A DNA stretch of 64,000 bases from Nitrospirillum iridis (GTDB taxonomy: Bacteria > Pseudomonadota > Alphaproteobacteria > Azospirillales > Azospirillaceae). Below, piece by piece: positions 1 through 8,490 of this stretch. Positions within the stretch are counted from its first letter, which is position 1, and every line of letters begins with the position of its first letter. Under the pieces are notes generated by a model that made no database searches, was not told the origin of the DNA, and was given only the letters and a program-made list of their open reading frames with translations. The stretch lies in NCBI RefSeq assembly GCF_014205765.1, contig NZ_JACIIZ010000013.1, positions 175,850 through 239,849 of the forward strand. Reading direction: 5' to 3'. The translations under genes and the position numbers were made by a program.

Positions 1-247
1 GATCTTCATTGCAGATGATCAGGGGCTGGGCGTAACGCGCCGCCTCCGCCACCCGCAACGCGGTGTCCTGAATCAACGACCGGTCGCCATGGATGATTTG
101 CAGTTGCTTCGGATAGCGCTCGCGCGATACCGGCCACAGCCGGGACCCCACCCCGCCGGACAGAAGGACGGGCTGGATCAGTACCGTGGGCTTGCTCTCA
201 TCCCCAGATTGAATAGCATTCTGCGAGCCAGTCACCACAACATTCAT
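1..247 (-). CDS. manC: Mannose-1-phosphate guanylyltransferase, N-terminal part (runs off window start)
   Basis: Reading the minus strand from the ATG at 247 gives 82 codons that stay open to the window edge. After about 20 poorly conserved residues comes PVLLSGGVGSRLWPVSRERY, followed by PKQL. This is the nucleotidyl-transferase signature of the ManC/XanB/AlgA family, with the G-G-x-G-x-R-L-W-P loop and the downstream PKQ lysine that contact GTP and mannose-1-phosphate. The enzyme makes GDP-mannose from mannose-1-phosphate and GTP in the cytoplasm. GDP-mannose would feed the GDP-mannose 3,5-epimerase-like gene about 35 kb away and the polysaccharide glycosyltransferases. Only the first sixth of the protein is visible, so a fused isomerase domain (the AlgA type) cannot be judged. 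Confidence 0.88.
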   Translation of the reverse strand, partial: MNVVVTGSQNAIQSGDESKPTVLIQPVLLSGGVGSRLWPVSRERYPKQLQIIHGDRSLIQDTALRVAEAARYAQPLIICNED

Positions 248-527
248 AATTAAAAGCCTTTAATCCATGTATATCTCAATTGTCGGCAATATAGACCTGC
301 GGGGCGCGGCAGGGAACAGGATTCCTGGGCGATTGAGGGATAGAGATATTAGTGTGTTTCGGGCTTGAATAGAATCCTCGGAAACACACTAAGCTTCTGG
401 TTTGCCGTGTGATCGGCTCAGGTGGTGCCATCTGAGCCCGAGGATGTTGAAAGCGTTCTGAGCACCGGCATCCATCGAGATATGGCGATAGGCCGCTGGG
501 TGTGGACTGGGTGGGGGCTTGGCCCAT
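248..527. other. Intergenic stretch with no supported gene
   Basis: This stretch lies between the start of manC (reading left) and the end of cobB (also minus strand). It is less GC-rich than the cob genes. It must carry the manC promoter, but I cannot pick convincing -35/-10 boxes. An open frame on the minus strand has no recognisable product. Confidence 0.5.
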
Positions 528-1859
528 TTATGTTTCCCGCGCGATGAGATGCAGGAAGGACCCGGCCACCGTGCCCCGCCGGCTGCCCAAGGGCCCCAGG
601 TCGGTGCCGTCAGCGGCCTCGGCTGTCAGCAACGGCACGTCGGATCCGGCGGTGGTGACGCTGGCGTAGTGAAACTCATGGCCCCGGAAGCGGCTGCCCG
701 CCGGGCCCAGGGCCATGTCGGCCAGGGTGGTGATCCGGCGGTAGCCCAGGTGCAGCTTGCGCTTGGCGAAGCTGGTCCGGACCGACAGCAGGCCCAGCAT
801 CTCATGCGCCTGGCCCTCGGCGTCCACCAGCATCTCCCCCAAGGTCATATAGCCGCCGCATTCGCCAAAGACGGCGGCACCCTGGATCGCCCGGGCCGCC
901 ATGCCGGCCTTGAAGGTGCGGGCCGCCGCCAGGCGGCCGGCATGCAGTTCTGGATAGCCGCCGGGGAGTACCACGGCATCGGCCCCCGCGTCCGGCGCCT
1001 GGTCCGCCAGGGGGGAGAAGGGCAGGATCTCGGCCCCCGCCGCGCGCCAGCCGGCCACAACGTGCGGATAGACGAAGCTGAAGGCGGCGTCGCTGGCCAG
1101 CGCGATGCGCTGTCCCGGCGGCGGCAAGGCCGGGGCGGCGCCGCTCAAGCCCGGCACGTAGGGGGCGGCCAGGGCCGCCAGCCGGTCCAGGTCGACATGG
1201 TCGGCCACCCAGGTGCCCAGGGCCGCCAGCCGCTCAGCCAGGGCATCCGTCTCCGACGCCTGCACCAGGCCCAGGTGACGCTCTGGCAGGGCCAGGCCGG
1301 GGGTGCGGGGCAGGGCGCCCAGCACGGGGATGCCCAGGGCATCGATCGCGCCCTCGATCAGGCCGCGGTGACGGGGGCTGGCGATGTTGTTCAGCACCAC
1401 GCCGGCCAGGCGCACGTCGTCGCGATAGGTGGCGAAGCCCTTCACCAGGGCCGCCACCGACTGCGACGCCCCGCGTCCGTCCACCACCAGCACCACGGGC
1501 CAGCCGGTACGGGCGGCGATGTCGGATGTGGCGCCATTACCCCAGGCGCCCGCCCGGGCCACGCCGTCGAACAGGCCCATCAGGGCCTCGCAGATCAGCA
1601 ACTGGCCACCGGCGGCGGCGTGGTTGGCCAGGGCGTCGAACAGGGCGGGCGCCATGGCCCAGCTATCCAGGTTCAGGCTGGGGTGGCCGCAGGCGGCGGC
1701 GTGGAAGGCGGGGTCGATATAGTCGGGGCCGGACTTGGCGGCGCGCACGTCCAGCCCCCGGGCGCGGAAGGCCGCCAGCAGGCCCAGGGTCAAGGTGGTC
1801 TTGCCGGATCCCGATGCCGGGGAGGCGATGATCAGGCCCGGCGCCACGGCGTTAGGCAT
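528..1859 (-). CDS. cobB: Hydrogenobyrinic/cobyrinic acid a,c-diamide synthase
   Basis: 443 aa, the usual CobB/CbiA length. The N-terminal half is a P-loop ATPase of the CobQ/CbiA type: ASPASGSGKTT at residues 12-22, then the conserved KSGPDYIDP segment near 42-50. The C-terminal half is a class I glutamine amidotransferase-like domain whose nucleophile is Cys334 in FGECGGYM. The enzyme amidates the a and c side chains of hydrogenobyrinic acid with glutamine and ATP, giving the substrate of the CobNST cobaltochelatase. Its start overlaps the 3' end of cobA by 8 nt (cobA ends at 1852), so the two are very likely co-transcribed and translationally coupled. It is the last gene of the short cobA-cobB unit. 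Confidence 0.95.
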   Translation of the reverse strand: MPNAVAPGLIIASPASGSGKTTLTLGLLAAFRARGLDVRAAKSGPDYIDPAFHAAACGHPSLNLDSWAMAPALFDALANHAAAGGQLLICEALMGLFDGVARAGAWGNGATSDIAARTGWPVVLVVDGRGASQSVAALVKGFATYRDDVRLAGVVLNNIASPRHRGLIEGAIDALGIPVLGALPRTPGLALPERHLGLVQASETDALAERLAALGTWVADHVDLDRLAALAAPYVPGLSGAAPALPPPGQRIALASDAAFSFVYPHVVAGWRAAGAEILPFSPLADQAPDAGADAVVLPGGYPELHAGRLAAARTFKAGMAARAIQGAAVFGECGGYMTLGEMLVDAEGQAHEMLGLLSVRTSFAKRKLHLGYRRITTLADMALGPAGSRFRGHEFHYASVTTAGSDVPLLTAEAADGTDLGPLGSRRGTVAGSFLHLIARET

Positions 1860-2637
1860 CGGCCACCCCCAGCCAGTTCAGCGTGCCGCGCAGTTCGGCG
1901 ATGGCGCCGATGACGATGATGGCCGGTGGCGCCAGATCGCTGGCGCCCAAATCGCGCGCGCAGGCGCCCAGCGTGCTGGTCAGCACCCGCTGACGCGGGG
2001 TGGTGGCGTCGCAGATGACGGCCACGGCGGTATCCGGGGGCAGGCCGCCGTCCTGCAAGGCTTGGGCGATGCCACCCAGGCCCCGCCAGGCCATGTAGAG
2101 GATCAGCGGCGCCCTGGTCGCGGCCAGGGCCGCCCAGTCCGGTCCATCTCCCGCCGACTGCCCGGTCACCAGGATGACCGCCTGGTTGGCGGTGCGGTGG
2201 GTGGCGGGAATGCCGGCATAGGCGGGACCCGCCAGGCCGGCGGTGATGCCTGGCACCACGCGGAAGGGCAGGCCGGCCGCCACCAGGGCCAAGGCTTCCT
2301 CACCCCCCCGTCCGAAGACGAAGGGGTCGCCCGCTTTCAGGCGCAGCACCCTCAATCCCTGGCGTCCCAGTTCCACCAGGCGCAGGCTGATATCCTCCTG
2401 CGCCGGTGAGGGGCGGCCGCCGCGCTTGCCGGCGAATTCCTTTACGGCGGCCGGGTTGGCCAGGCCCAGGATACGGTCGTCCACCAGCGCGTCGTAGACG
2501 ATATGATCGGCCTGGCGTAGAGCATGCAAGGCCAGCAGCGTCAGCAGGCCGGGGTCGCCAGGTCCCGCCCCCACCAGCCAGACGCAGCCGGGATTGAAGG
2601 CGGGAAGGTCGAGAGCGGATAGGGTCGGGTCAGTCAT
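1852..2637 (-). CDS. cobA: Uroporphyrinogen-III C-methyltransferase (SUMT)
   Basis: 261 aa from the ATG at 2637. It is a tetrapyrrole methylase with the N-terminal motif VWLVGAGPGDPGLLTL near residues 18-33, the LRLKAGDPFVFGRGGEE block that binds SAM and substrate, and the ITAGLAGPAYAGIPATHR block specific to SUMT. It transfers two methyl groups from S-adenosylmethionine to C2 and C7 of uroporphyrinogen III, making precorrin-2 and committing it to cobalamin (or siroheme). No CysG-type oxidase/chelatase domain is fused, so this is the monofunctional CobA form. The frame is open further upstream, but that extension is not conserved-looking and would run antisense through cbiD. The ATG at 2637 interlocks with the divergent cbiD ATG. 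Confidence 0.94.
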   Translation of the reverse strand: MTDPTLSALDLPAFNPGCVWLVGAGPGDPGLLTLLALHALRQADHIVYDALVDDRILGLANPAAVKEFAGKRGGRPSPAQEDISLRLVELGRQGLRVLRLKAGDPFVFGRGGEEALALVAAGLPFRVVPGITAGLAGPAYAGIPATHRTANQAVILVTGQSAGDGPDWAALAATRAPLILYMAWRGLGGIAQALQDGGLPPDTAVAVICDATTPRQRVLTSTLGACARDLGASDLAPPAIIVIGAIAELRGTLNWLGVADA

Positions 2638-3760
2638 GGATGGCGACGGCGTGAATGAGGCGGAAGGAACGGACGGGCGCGCCTTGCGTCCGGGCTGGAC
2701 CACCGGCGCCTGCGCCACGGCGGCGGCTGCGGCGGCCGCGACGGCCCTCTTTGGCGGGGACTTCCCGGACCCGGTGACCATCACCCTGCCCGGCGGCCAG
2801 CGCCCGGCCTTCGCCCTGGCGGTGACCGACCGGGGGGACGGATGGGCGATGGCCGGTGTGATCAAGGACGCGGGCGATGATCCCGATGTGACCCATGGCG
2901 CCCTGGTGCGGGCGCGGGTCGCGCCCGGCCCTGCCGGCGGCGGCGTCACCTTCCGCGCCGGCCCCGGCGTCGGCACCGTGACCCTGCCGGGACTGCCCCT
3001 GGCGGTGGGCGAGCCCGCCATCAATCCCGTGCCCCGGGCCATGATCATTGCTGCGGTGACCACCGTGGCGCAGGCCGCTGGCCGGGCGGCTGACCTGGTG
3101 GTGGAAATCGGCATCGACAAGGGCGAGGTCCTGGCCCGGCGCACCCTGAACGGCCGCCTGGGCATCATCGGTGGCCTGTCGGTGCTGGGCACCACCGGCA
3201 TCGTCGTGCCCTATTCCTGCGCCGCCTGGATCGCCAGCATCCATCGCGGGGTGGACGTGGCCCGGGCCGCCGGTCTGACCCATGTCGCCGCCTGTACCGG
3301 CCGGACGTCTGAGGCGACAGTGGCCCGTCATTATGGCCTGCCGGAACAGGCCCTGCTGGACATGGGCGACTTCGCCGGCGGCACGCTGAAATATCTGCGC
3401 CGCCATCCCGTGCCGCACCTGACCATCGCCGGTGGTTTCGCCAAGCTGGGCAAGCTGGCGCAAGGCCTGATGGACCTGCATTCCAAGCGCCACGCGGTGG
3501 ACCTGGACTGGCTGGCCGGGGTGCTGGCCGATCTGGGGGCGGCGCCCGACCTGGTGTCGGCCGCGCGCGGCGCCAACACGGCGCTTCAGGTGCTGCAGAT
3601 GGCCGATGCCGCCGGCCTGCCCGTGGCGGACAGGGTCGCGGCCCTGGCCCGCCGGGTGGCGCTGGGTGTGCTGGAGGACGCGCCCATCACCGTGGATGTG
3701 CTGGTCATCGACCGGCAGGGCGGCCTGATCGGACACGCTGGCGCTGTCGGCCAGGCCTAG
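2636..3760 (+). CDS. cbiD: Cobalt-precorrin-5B C1-methyltransferase family protein (CbiD)
   Basis: 374 aa from the ATG at 2636. The signature LRPGWTTGACATAAAAAA lies near the start. Also present are GDDPDVTHG, the glycine-rich GVGTVTLPGLPLAVGEPAIN block, and C-terminal blocks HLTIAGGFAKLGKLAQG and HSKRHAVD typical of CbiD. In the anaerobic route CbiD methylates C1 during ring contraction and deacylation; here it sits among genes of the oxygen-dependent route and probably replaces CobF (precorrin-6A synthase). Its ATG shares bases with the oppositely oriented cobA ATG in the tetranucleotide CATG. Alternative starts exist upstream (2594, inside cobA) and at a TTG near 2684 that has a better purine tract (GGAAGGA). 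It ends 2 nt before the convergent end of cobM. Confidence 0.93.
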   Translation: MDGDGVNEAEGTDGRALRPGWTTGACATAAAAAAATALFGGDFPDPVTITLPGGQRPAFALAVTDRGDGWAMAGVIKDAGDDPDVTHGALVRARVAPGPAGGGVTFRAGPGVGTVTLPGLPLAVGEPAINPVPRAMIIAAVTTVAQAAGRAADLVVEIGIDKGEVLARRTLNGRLGIIGGLSVLGTTGIVVPYSCAAWIASIHRGVDVARAAGLTHVAACTGRTSEATVARHYGLPEQALLDMGDFAGGTLKYLRRHPVPHLTIAGGFAKLGKLAQGLMDLHSKRHAVDLDWLAGVLADLGAAPDLVSAARGANTALQVLQMADAAGLPVADRVAALARRVALGVLEDAPITVDVLVIDRQGGLIGHAGAVGQA

Positions 3761-3762
3761 GC

Positions 3763-4524
3763 TCACATCTTCCTCCCGCGGTAGCGGCGCTGATACCCGG
3801 CATCGTAAAGCGCGCTGGCGCGGAAGTCCTCCGTGCCCAGCGTCTTGCCCACCAGGATCAGGGCCGTGCGCTCGATGGGGTTGACTGCCACCTGCTGCGC
3901 GATGTCGGCCAATGTGCCGCGCAGCACGCGTTCATCGGGCCAGGAGGCGCGATAGACCACCGCCGCCGGGCAATCGGCGCCGTACAGTGGGGTCAGGCGC
4001 GCCACCACCTCGTCAATGACATGGATGGACAGGTGGATGGCCAGGGTGGCGCCCGACGCCCCCAACACCTCCAGCGTCTCGCCGGCCGGCATGGCGGAGG
4101 CGCGGCCGCTGGTACGGGTGATGACCAGGGTCTGGCTGACCTCCGGCAAGGTCAGCTCCCGCCCCAGGGCGGCGGCGGCGGCGGCGAAGGCCGGCACGCC
4201 GGGGGTGATGGTGTAGGGGATGGCCAGGTCCTTCAGGGCGCGCACCTGCTCGCCCAAGGCGCTGTAGACCGACAGGTCGCCGGAATGCAGGCGGGCGACG
4301 TCCTGGCCCGCCGCGTGGGCCGCCCGGAACTCGGCGACGATCTCTTCCAACGACAGGGGGGCCGTGTCGACGATGCGGGCGTCCGCCGGCGCATGGGCCA
4401 GCACGGCGGCCGGCACCAAGGACCCGGCATAAAGGCAGACGGGGCAGCGGGCGATCAGGTCGCGGCCGCGCAGGGTCAGCAGGTCGGGCGCGCCGGGGCC
4501 GGCGCCGATGAAATGCACGGTCAT
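3763..4524 (-). CDS. cobM: Precorrin-4 C11-methyltransferase
   Basis: 253 aa, a tetrapyrrole methylase. It starts [20 protein letters not shown] and carries the CobM/CbiF-specific [15 protein letters not shown] and [20 protein letters not shown] blocks and the C-terminal [11 protein letters not shown]. It methylates C11 of precorrin-4 to give precorrin-5 with SAM as donor. The start is fixed by an ATGA overlap with the cobE stop (start 4524-4522, stop 4523-4521), meaning tight translational coupling. It is the last gene of cobL-cobE-cobM. The family assignment rests on the LHSGD block and neighbour context. Confidence 0.95.
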   Translation of the reverse strand: MTVHFIGAGPGAPDLLTLRGRDLIARCPVCLYAGSLVPAAVLAHAPADARIVDTAPLSLEEIVAEFRAAHAAGQDVARLHSGDLSVYSALGEQVRALKDLAIPYTITPGVPAFAAAAAALGRELTLPEVSQTLVITRTSGRASAMPAGETLEVLGASGATLAIHLSIHVIDEVVARLTPLYGADCPAAVVYRASWPDERVLRGTLADIAQQVAVNPIERTALILVGKTLGTEDFRASALYDAGYQRRYRGRKM

Positions 4525-4925
4525 GGGGTAACGCCTTGGGAACAGGCCACGGCGCAGGTGCTGGCCGGTCCCTGGATACGGGGCAGGACAAGATGGGCGC
4601 TTCGGTTTTGCGGGGCGCCGCAACCGGCCAGCGCCGCAGCCTCCGCCACCGGCGGCAGGCCACGGTCGGGGCCGGCGCTGGGGGTGGGGGTGTCGATGGT
4701 GCTCAAGGTCGCCGCGTCCAGCCCAACCAGGGGCAGGCCCAGGGCCATGGCGGCCCGCACCAGGCCCGGCTCCCTCACCTTGCTGTCCACGGTGCACAGC
4801 GTCAGGCCGGGGGGCAGGGCGTCCCAGCCCAGCCGGGCGAAAGCGCGGGCCAACAGATCCCGGATTTCGTCGGCCGACACCGCCTGGCGGCAGCCGATGC
4901 CGATGGCCCACACGGGCTTGGTCAT
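4521..4925 (-). CDS. cobE: Cobalamin biosynthesis protein CobE (CbiG C-terminal domain family)
   Basis: 134 aa. The sequence [17 protein letters not shown] followed by [17 protein letters not shown] and [10 protein letters not shown] is the compact CbiG C-terminal/CobE fold. The middle VDSK is its hallmark. CobE is required for B12 synthesis in aerobic producers but its exact role is unsettled; it has been suggested to bind or hand over unstable intermediates. Both ends are locked by 4-nt ATGA overlaps, with cobL upstream and cobM downstream, so start and stop are well supported. The same frame is open far upstream through cobL, but that part is antisense-like low-complexity sequence and is not coding. 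Confidence 0.9.
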   Translation of the reverse strand: MTKPVWAIGIGCRQAVSADEIRDLLARAFARLGWDALPPGLTLCTVDSKVREPGLVRAAMALGLPLVGLDAATLSTIDTPTPSAGPDRGLPPVAEAAALAGCGAPQNRSAHLVLPRIQGPASTCAVACSQGVTP

Positions 4926-6145
4926 GACGGCTTCTCCACCCGCCACAGGGTGACGGGCATCAAGGGGCGCCAGCCGCGAAAGCCGCCCAGCGGGGCGGCG
5001 CGCTCCACCGACAGACGGGTCAGCGATCCGCCCAGCGTGGCGTGTCGGCGGATGATCTCCGCCTCGGTTTCCAGGGTCACCGCGGTGGCCACCAGCCGCC
5101 CGCCGGGACGCAAGGCCCGCCAGCAGGTGTCCAGCACGCCCTCTACGGTAAGGCCGCCGCCGATGAAAACGGCGTCCGGCGTGGGCAGGTCGGCCAGGGC
5201 CCCGGGCGCCTTGCCCTCGCGGAAGGCCAGGCCGGGGACGCCGAAGCTGGCGGCATTGGCGCGGACGGCGGCCATGCGGTCCGCCCTGTCCTCCACCGCC
5301 ACCGCCCGGTTGGCGGGATCGGCCAGCAGCCATTCGATGGCGATGGAGCCCGACCCGGCGCCCACGTCCCACAGCATTTCCCCCCGGCCGGGGGCCAGGT
5401 GCGACAGCGCCACGGCCCGCACCTCGCGCTTGGTGATCTTGCCGTCGTGCTGGAACCAGTCGTCGGGCAAACCTGGGCTGCGCGGCAGCGCGCGCGCGCC
5501 AGGCTCCGCCGCGCAGGCCAGCGCGATGGTGTTCAAATCCTGAACGTCGTCCCCGGGCCAGGTATCGGCCGTGGCCGTGCGGACGCGTTCCCGGGGGCCG
5601 CCCATGGCCTCCAGCACCGTGAGGGTGCTGTGCCCGAAGCCCCGTTCCTTGAGCAGGGTCGCCAGCTTGGCCGGCGTGGTGCCGTCCCAACTCAGCAGCA
5701 GCACGCGGGCGCCCGGCCACAGATGGGGGATGATCGCTTCCAGGGGGCGGCCGTGCAGCGACAGGCAGGCGACCTCCTGCAGGGCCCAGCCCAGGCGGGA
5801 TGCCGCCAGGCTGAAGGCCCCAGGGGCCGGAAACGCCCGCGTTTCCGCCGCCGGCACCAGGCGGCCGAGCGTGGCGCCGATGCCGAACCACTGCGGATCA
5901 CCGCTGGCCAGCACCGTCACCGCCTGGCCGCGCCGGGCCAGCAGGGCGGGGAAGGCGTCGCCGAGCGGGCTGGGCCACGCCAGGCGCTCCTGACCCTCGG
6001 TCACCGGCGCCAGGGCCAGGTGGCGGGCGCCGCCGACCAGCAGGGAGGCCCCGGTCACCGCCGCCCGGGCGGGCGCCGCGAGGCCGTCCCAGCCATCCTC
6101 GCCAATGCCGACGATGGTCAGCCAGGGTGTCGCGGTGCTAGTCAT
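4922..6145 (-). CDS. cobL: Precorrin-6Y C5,15-methyltransferase (decarboxylating)
   Basis: About 407 aa, with both activities fused as usual for CobL. An N-terminal CbiE-like tetrapyrrole methylase covers residues 8-205 ([14 protein letters not shown] near the start, [20 protein letters not shown]). A C-terminal CbiT-like Rossmann methyltransferase has its SAM loop [13 protein letters not shown] at about 260-272. It methylates C5 and C15 and decarboxylates the C12 acetate of precorrin-6B to form precorrin-8X. I chose the ATG at 6145; a GTG three codons upstream (6154) is possible. The stop forms an ATGA overlap with cobE. It is divergent from cobK with only 29 nt between, which must hold both translation starts and perhaps back-to-back promoters. 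Confidence 0.95.
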   Translation of the reverse strand: MTSTATPWLTIVGIGEDGWDGLAAPARAAVTGASLLVGGARHLALAPVTEGQERLAWPSPLGDAFPALLARRGQAVTVLASGDPQWFGIGATLGRLVPAAETRAFPAPGAFSLAASRLGWALQEVACLSLHGRPLEAIIPHLWPGARVLLLSWDGTTPAKLATLLKERGFGHSTLTVLEAMGGPRERVRTATADTWPGDDVQDLNTIALACAAEPGARALPRSPGLPDDWFQHDGKITKREVRAVALSHLAPGRGEMLWDVGAGSGSIAIEWLLADPANRAVAVEDRADRMAAVRANAASFGVPGLAFREGKAPGALADLPTPDAVFIGGGLTVEGVLDTCWRALRPGGRLVATAVTLETEAEIIRRHATLGGSLTRLSVERAAPLGGFRGWRPLMPVTLWRVEKPS

Positions 6146-6174
6146 GGCCGGCACTCGATGGCGGAGATGGGGCG

Positions 6175-6930
6175 ATGCGCGTACTGGTCCTGGGCGGCAC
6201 GACGGAGGCGCGGGAACTGGCCGGCCTGCTGGCGGCGGACGGCCGTTTCCAGGCCACCCTGTCGCTGGCCGGCCGCACGCGCGACCCGGCGGCCCAGCCC
6301 CTGCCCACCCGTGTGGGCGGCTTCGGCGGCGTTCCTGGCCTGGTGGACCATCTGCACGCGGAGGGCATCCAGGCCGTCATCGACGCCACCCATCCCTTCG
6401 CCAGCCAGATCAGCGCCCATGCGGAGGCCGCCTGTGCTGCCACCGGCATACCCCTGGCCGTGCTGACCCGCCGGCCGTGGACGGCGGGCGCGGGCGATAA
6501 CTGGCGCCTGGTGGCGGACATGGACACCGCCGCGACCGCGCTCGCCGGCCTGCCCGACACCGTTTTCCTGACGGTGGGGCGGCAGGAACTTGAGCCTTTC
6601 CTGGACCTTGACCGTCGCTTCCTGGTGCGGGCGGTGGACCCGCCGGACGCCTTGCCCGCCGGGGCGGTCCTGGTGCTGGACCGGGGCCCCTACACCCTGG
6701 CGGGGGAGATGGAGCTGATGCGCGCCCATGGCATCTGCACCCTGGTCACCAAGAACAGCGGCGGCGACGCCACGGCGGCCAAGCTGGCGGCCGCGAGGGC
6801 GCTCAAGCTGCCGGTGGTTATGGTCGACCGTCCGCCCGCCGGATCGGCGCCCCGCCTTTACACCGCTCCTGAGGCTATCGCCTGGCTGGCCACTCACGGC
6901 GCGTCCGCCTCCGCTGCCAAAGGGGCGTAG
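6175..6930 (+). CDS. cobK: Precorrin-6A reductase
   Basis: 251 aa. It opens with MRVLVLGGTTEARELAGLLA, the nucleotide-binding start typical of CobK/CbiJ, followed by GRTRDPAAQPLPTRVGGFGG, VIDATHPFASQIS, and the late LVTKNSGGDATAAKL block. It reduces precorrin-6A to precorrin-6B with NADPH. A purine-rich GGAGATGG sits just upstream of the ATG. This plus-strand gene separates two minus-strand cob units, and its last 37 nt overlap the 3' end of cobJ tail-to-tail (6894-6930). Transcription of the riboswitch-led operon therefore reads antisense into it. Confidence 0.95.
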   Translation: MRVLVLGGTTEARELAGLLAADGRFQATLSLAGRTRDPAAQPLPTRVGGFGGVPGLVDHLHAEGIQAVIDATHPFASQISAHAEAACAATGIPLAVLTRRPWTAGAGDNWRLVADMDTAATALAGLPDTVFLTVGRQELEPFLDLDRRFLVRAVDPPDALPAGAVLVLDRGPYTLAGEMELMRAHGICTLVTKNSGGDATAAKLAAARALKLPVVMVDRPPAGSAPRLYTAPEAIAWLATHGASASAAKGA

Positions 6931-7676
6931 CCGCGCGGCGTGTAGACCCAGACGTCGCCCTGGGTGCCCTTGGGCAAAAGCCGGGTCTGGCTGGACCCGA
7001 TCAGCACCAGGGTGCGCATGTCGGCCGCGGCCGGGTCGCAATCCGCCAGGGTGGTGATCGTCACGTCCTCATCCACGCGGCCCACGGCGCGGGCCAGCAC
7101 CACCGGCGTCGTTGGCGCCTTCAGGGTGCGCAGGCTGTCCAGCGCCGCCCCCAGCTGCCAGGGCCGGGCCTTGGAGATGGGGTTGTACAGGGCGATGACG
7201 AAGTCGGCCTCCGCCGCCAGGCGCAGGCGCTTCAACACCAGTTCCCAGGGCTTCAGATTGTCCGACAGCGACAGGACGCAGAAATCATGGCCCAGCGGCG
7301 CGCCGACGCGGGCGGCGGCGGCCAGCATGGCGGAGACGCCGGGGCAGACCCGCACCGGCACGTCCGTCCAGGCGGGGTTGTCGCCGCTTTCCAGCGCCTC
7401 GAACAGGGCGGACGCCATGGCGAAGACACCGGGGTCGCCGCCCGACACCAGCGCCACCCGGCACCCCGCCGCCGCCAGATCCAGCGCCAGACGGGCGCGC
7501 GACAGCTCCACCCGGTTGTCGGAGCCGTGGCGGCGATGGGTGCCTTGGGGAATGCGGTCGAGATAGGGGCCGTAGCCCACCAGGTCGGTGGCTTGGGCCA
7601 ACACCTCCGCCACCTCCGGCGTCAGCCAGCGGTCGGGGCCGGGCCCCAGGCCCACCACGGTCAGGCTGCCGGTCAT
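6894..7676 (-). CDS. cobJ: Precorrin-3B C17-methyltransferase
   Basis: 260 aa. A tetrapyrrole methylase with LTVVGLGPGPDRWLTPEV at the N-terminus, VALVSGGDPGVFAMAS, VPVRVCPGVSAMLAAAARVG and FVIALYNPISKARP, all diagnostic for the CobJ/CbiH subfamily. It methylates C17 and drives ring contraction, giving precorrin-4. It is the last gene of the cobW-N-G-H-I-J operon; cobI ends at 7673, overlapping the cobJ start by an ATGA. Its 3' end overlaps cobK convergently by 37 nt, which is unusual and may place terminator signals inside coding sequence. Confidence 0.95.
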   Translation of the reverse strand: MTGSLTVVGLGPGPDRWLTPEVAEVLAQATDLVGYGPYLDRIPQGTHRRHGSDNRVELSRARLALDLAAAGCRVALVSGGDPGVFAMASALFEALESGDNPAWTDVPVRVCPGVSAMLAAAARVGAPLGHDFCVLSLSDNLKPWELVLKRLRLAAEADFVIALYNPISKARPWQLGAALDSLRTLKAPTTPVVLARAVGRVDEDVTITTLADCDPAAADMRTLVLIGSSQTRLLPKGTQGDVWVYTPRGYAPLAAEADAP

Positions 7677-8485
7677 TCGGCGGCCCCCGGCGCGCCGACA
7701 CCCTGGGCGGCGGTCAGCACGTCGCCGCGCTTGCCCTGGCCGGGGATGAGGATCATGGCGAAGTAGGGGGCGACGTCCGGCGCCTCGGCCAGGGGATGCA
7801 CCCGCTGCGCCTCCGTCGTGCCGCGCTCCACGTACCAGGCGCGGCCGGTCAGGCCCAGGGATTCGATCACGCGACGCACCTTGGGCAGATTGCCGCCCAG
7901 CTTCATCACCGCCGCCGCGTCGGCCCGCGACAGGGCGGCGGCCAGCGACGCCTCGTCCAGCGTGCCGGGGATGACCGACAGCACGTCATCGCGGATGGTC
8001 AGCGGCAGGGGCAGTTGGGCGGCACATCCCAGCAGTGAGGGCACACCCGGCACCACCTCCACCCGGAAGCGGGGGGCCAGGCGCAGATGCAGGTGCATGT
8101 AAGAGCCGTAGAAGAACGGATCCCCCTCGTTCAGCACCGCCACGGACTTGCCGGCCGTCAGCAGGGCCGCCAGCCGTGCGGCCGAATCATCGAAAAAGCC
8201 CTCGATGGCGGCGGCGTAGGCGGCGCTGTCCGGCGGCAGCTCGGTGGTGACGGGATAGACCATCGGCACCTCCTCATGGGTGCCGTCCAGGTGGGCCGCC
8301 GCGATGCGCCGGGCCTGGCCCGGGCCGCCGCGCTTGGCGAAATAGGCCACCACCGGGCAGGCGCGCAGCAGCCGCACGGCCTTCAGGGTCATCAGTTCCG
8401 GGTCGCCGGGACCGGTGCCGATGCCGTACAGCGTGCCAGGGGGCAGGGTGCCGGGGGGGAGGGTACCAGGGGTCACGTTCGTCAT
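7673..8485 (-). CDS. cobI: Precorrin-2 C20-methyltransferase
   Basis: 270 aa from the ATG at 8485. Tetrapyrrole methylase blocks: YGIGTGPGDPELMTLKAVRL, VAVLNEGDPFFYGSYMH (the CobI-type GDP loop), VEVVPGVPSLLGCAAQLPLPL, and AAVMKLGGNLPKVRRVIE near the C-terminus. It methylates C20 of precorrin-2 to give precorrin-3A. The N-terminus holds a short tandem repeat, PGTLPPGTLPPGTL (residues about 6-19), encoded by repeats of about 15 nt between 8430 and 8475; this probably reflects replication slippage and is not part of the fold. cobH ends 5 nt upstream. Confidence 0.94.
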   Translation of the reverse strand: MTNVTPGTLPPGTLPPGTLYGIGTGPGDPELMTLKAVRLLRACPVVAYFAKRGGPGQARRIAAAHLDGTHEEVPMVYPVTTELPPDSAAYAAAIEGFFDDSAARLAALLTAGKSVAVLNEGDPFFYGSYMHLHLRLAPRFRVEVVPGVPSLLGCAAQLPLPLTIRDDVLSVIPGTLDEASLAAALSRADAAAVMKLGGNLPKVRRVIESLGLTGRAWYVERGTTEAQRVHPLAEAPDVAPYFAMILIPGQGKRGDVLTAAQGVGAPGAAE

Positions 8486-8490
8486 GGCGC

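Noticed and set aside
276..527. Possible zinc-ribbon transposase (OrfB-like) tail on the minus strand (GAQNAFNILGL near 430-470)
   Set aside because: Only about ten residues resemble the family end, no cysteines pair up and no element borders are seen; not enough to call a remnant.
2630..3766. 378-codon minus-strand frame opposite cbiD
   Set aside because: No domain likeness and shadow-like composition; cbiD on the other strand has its family signatures throughout.
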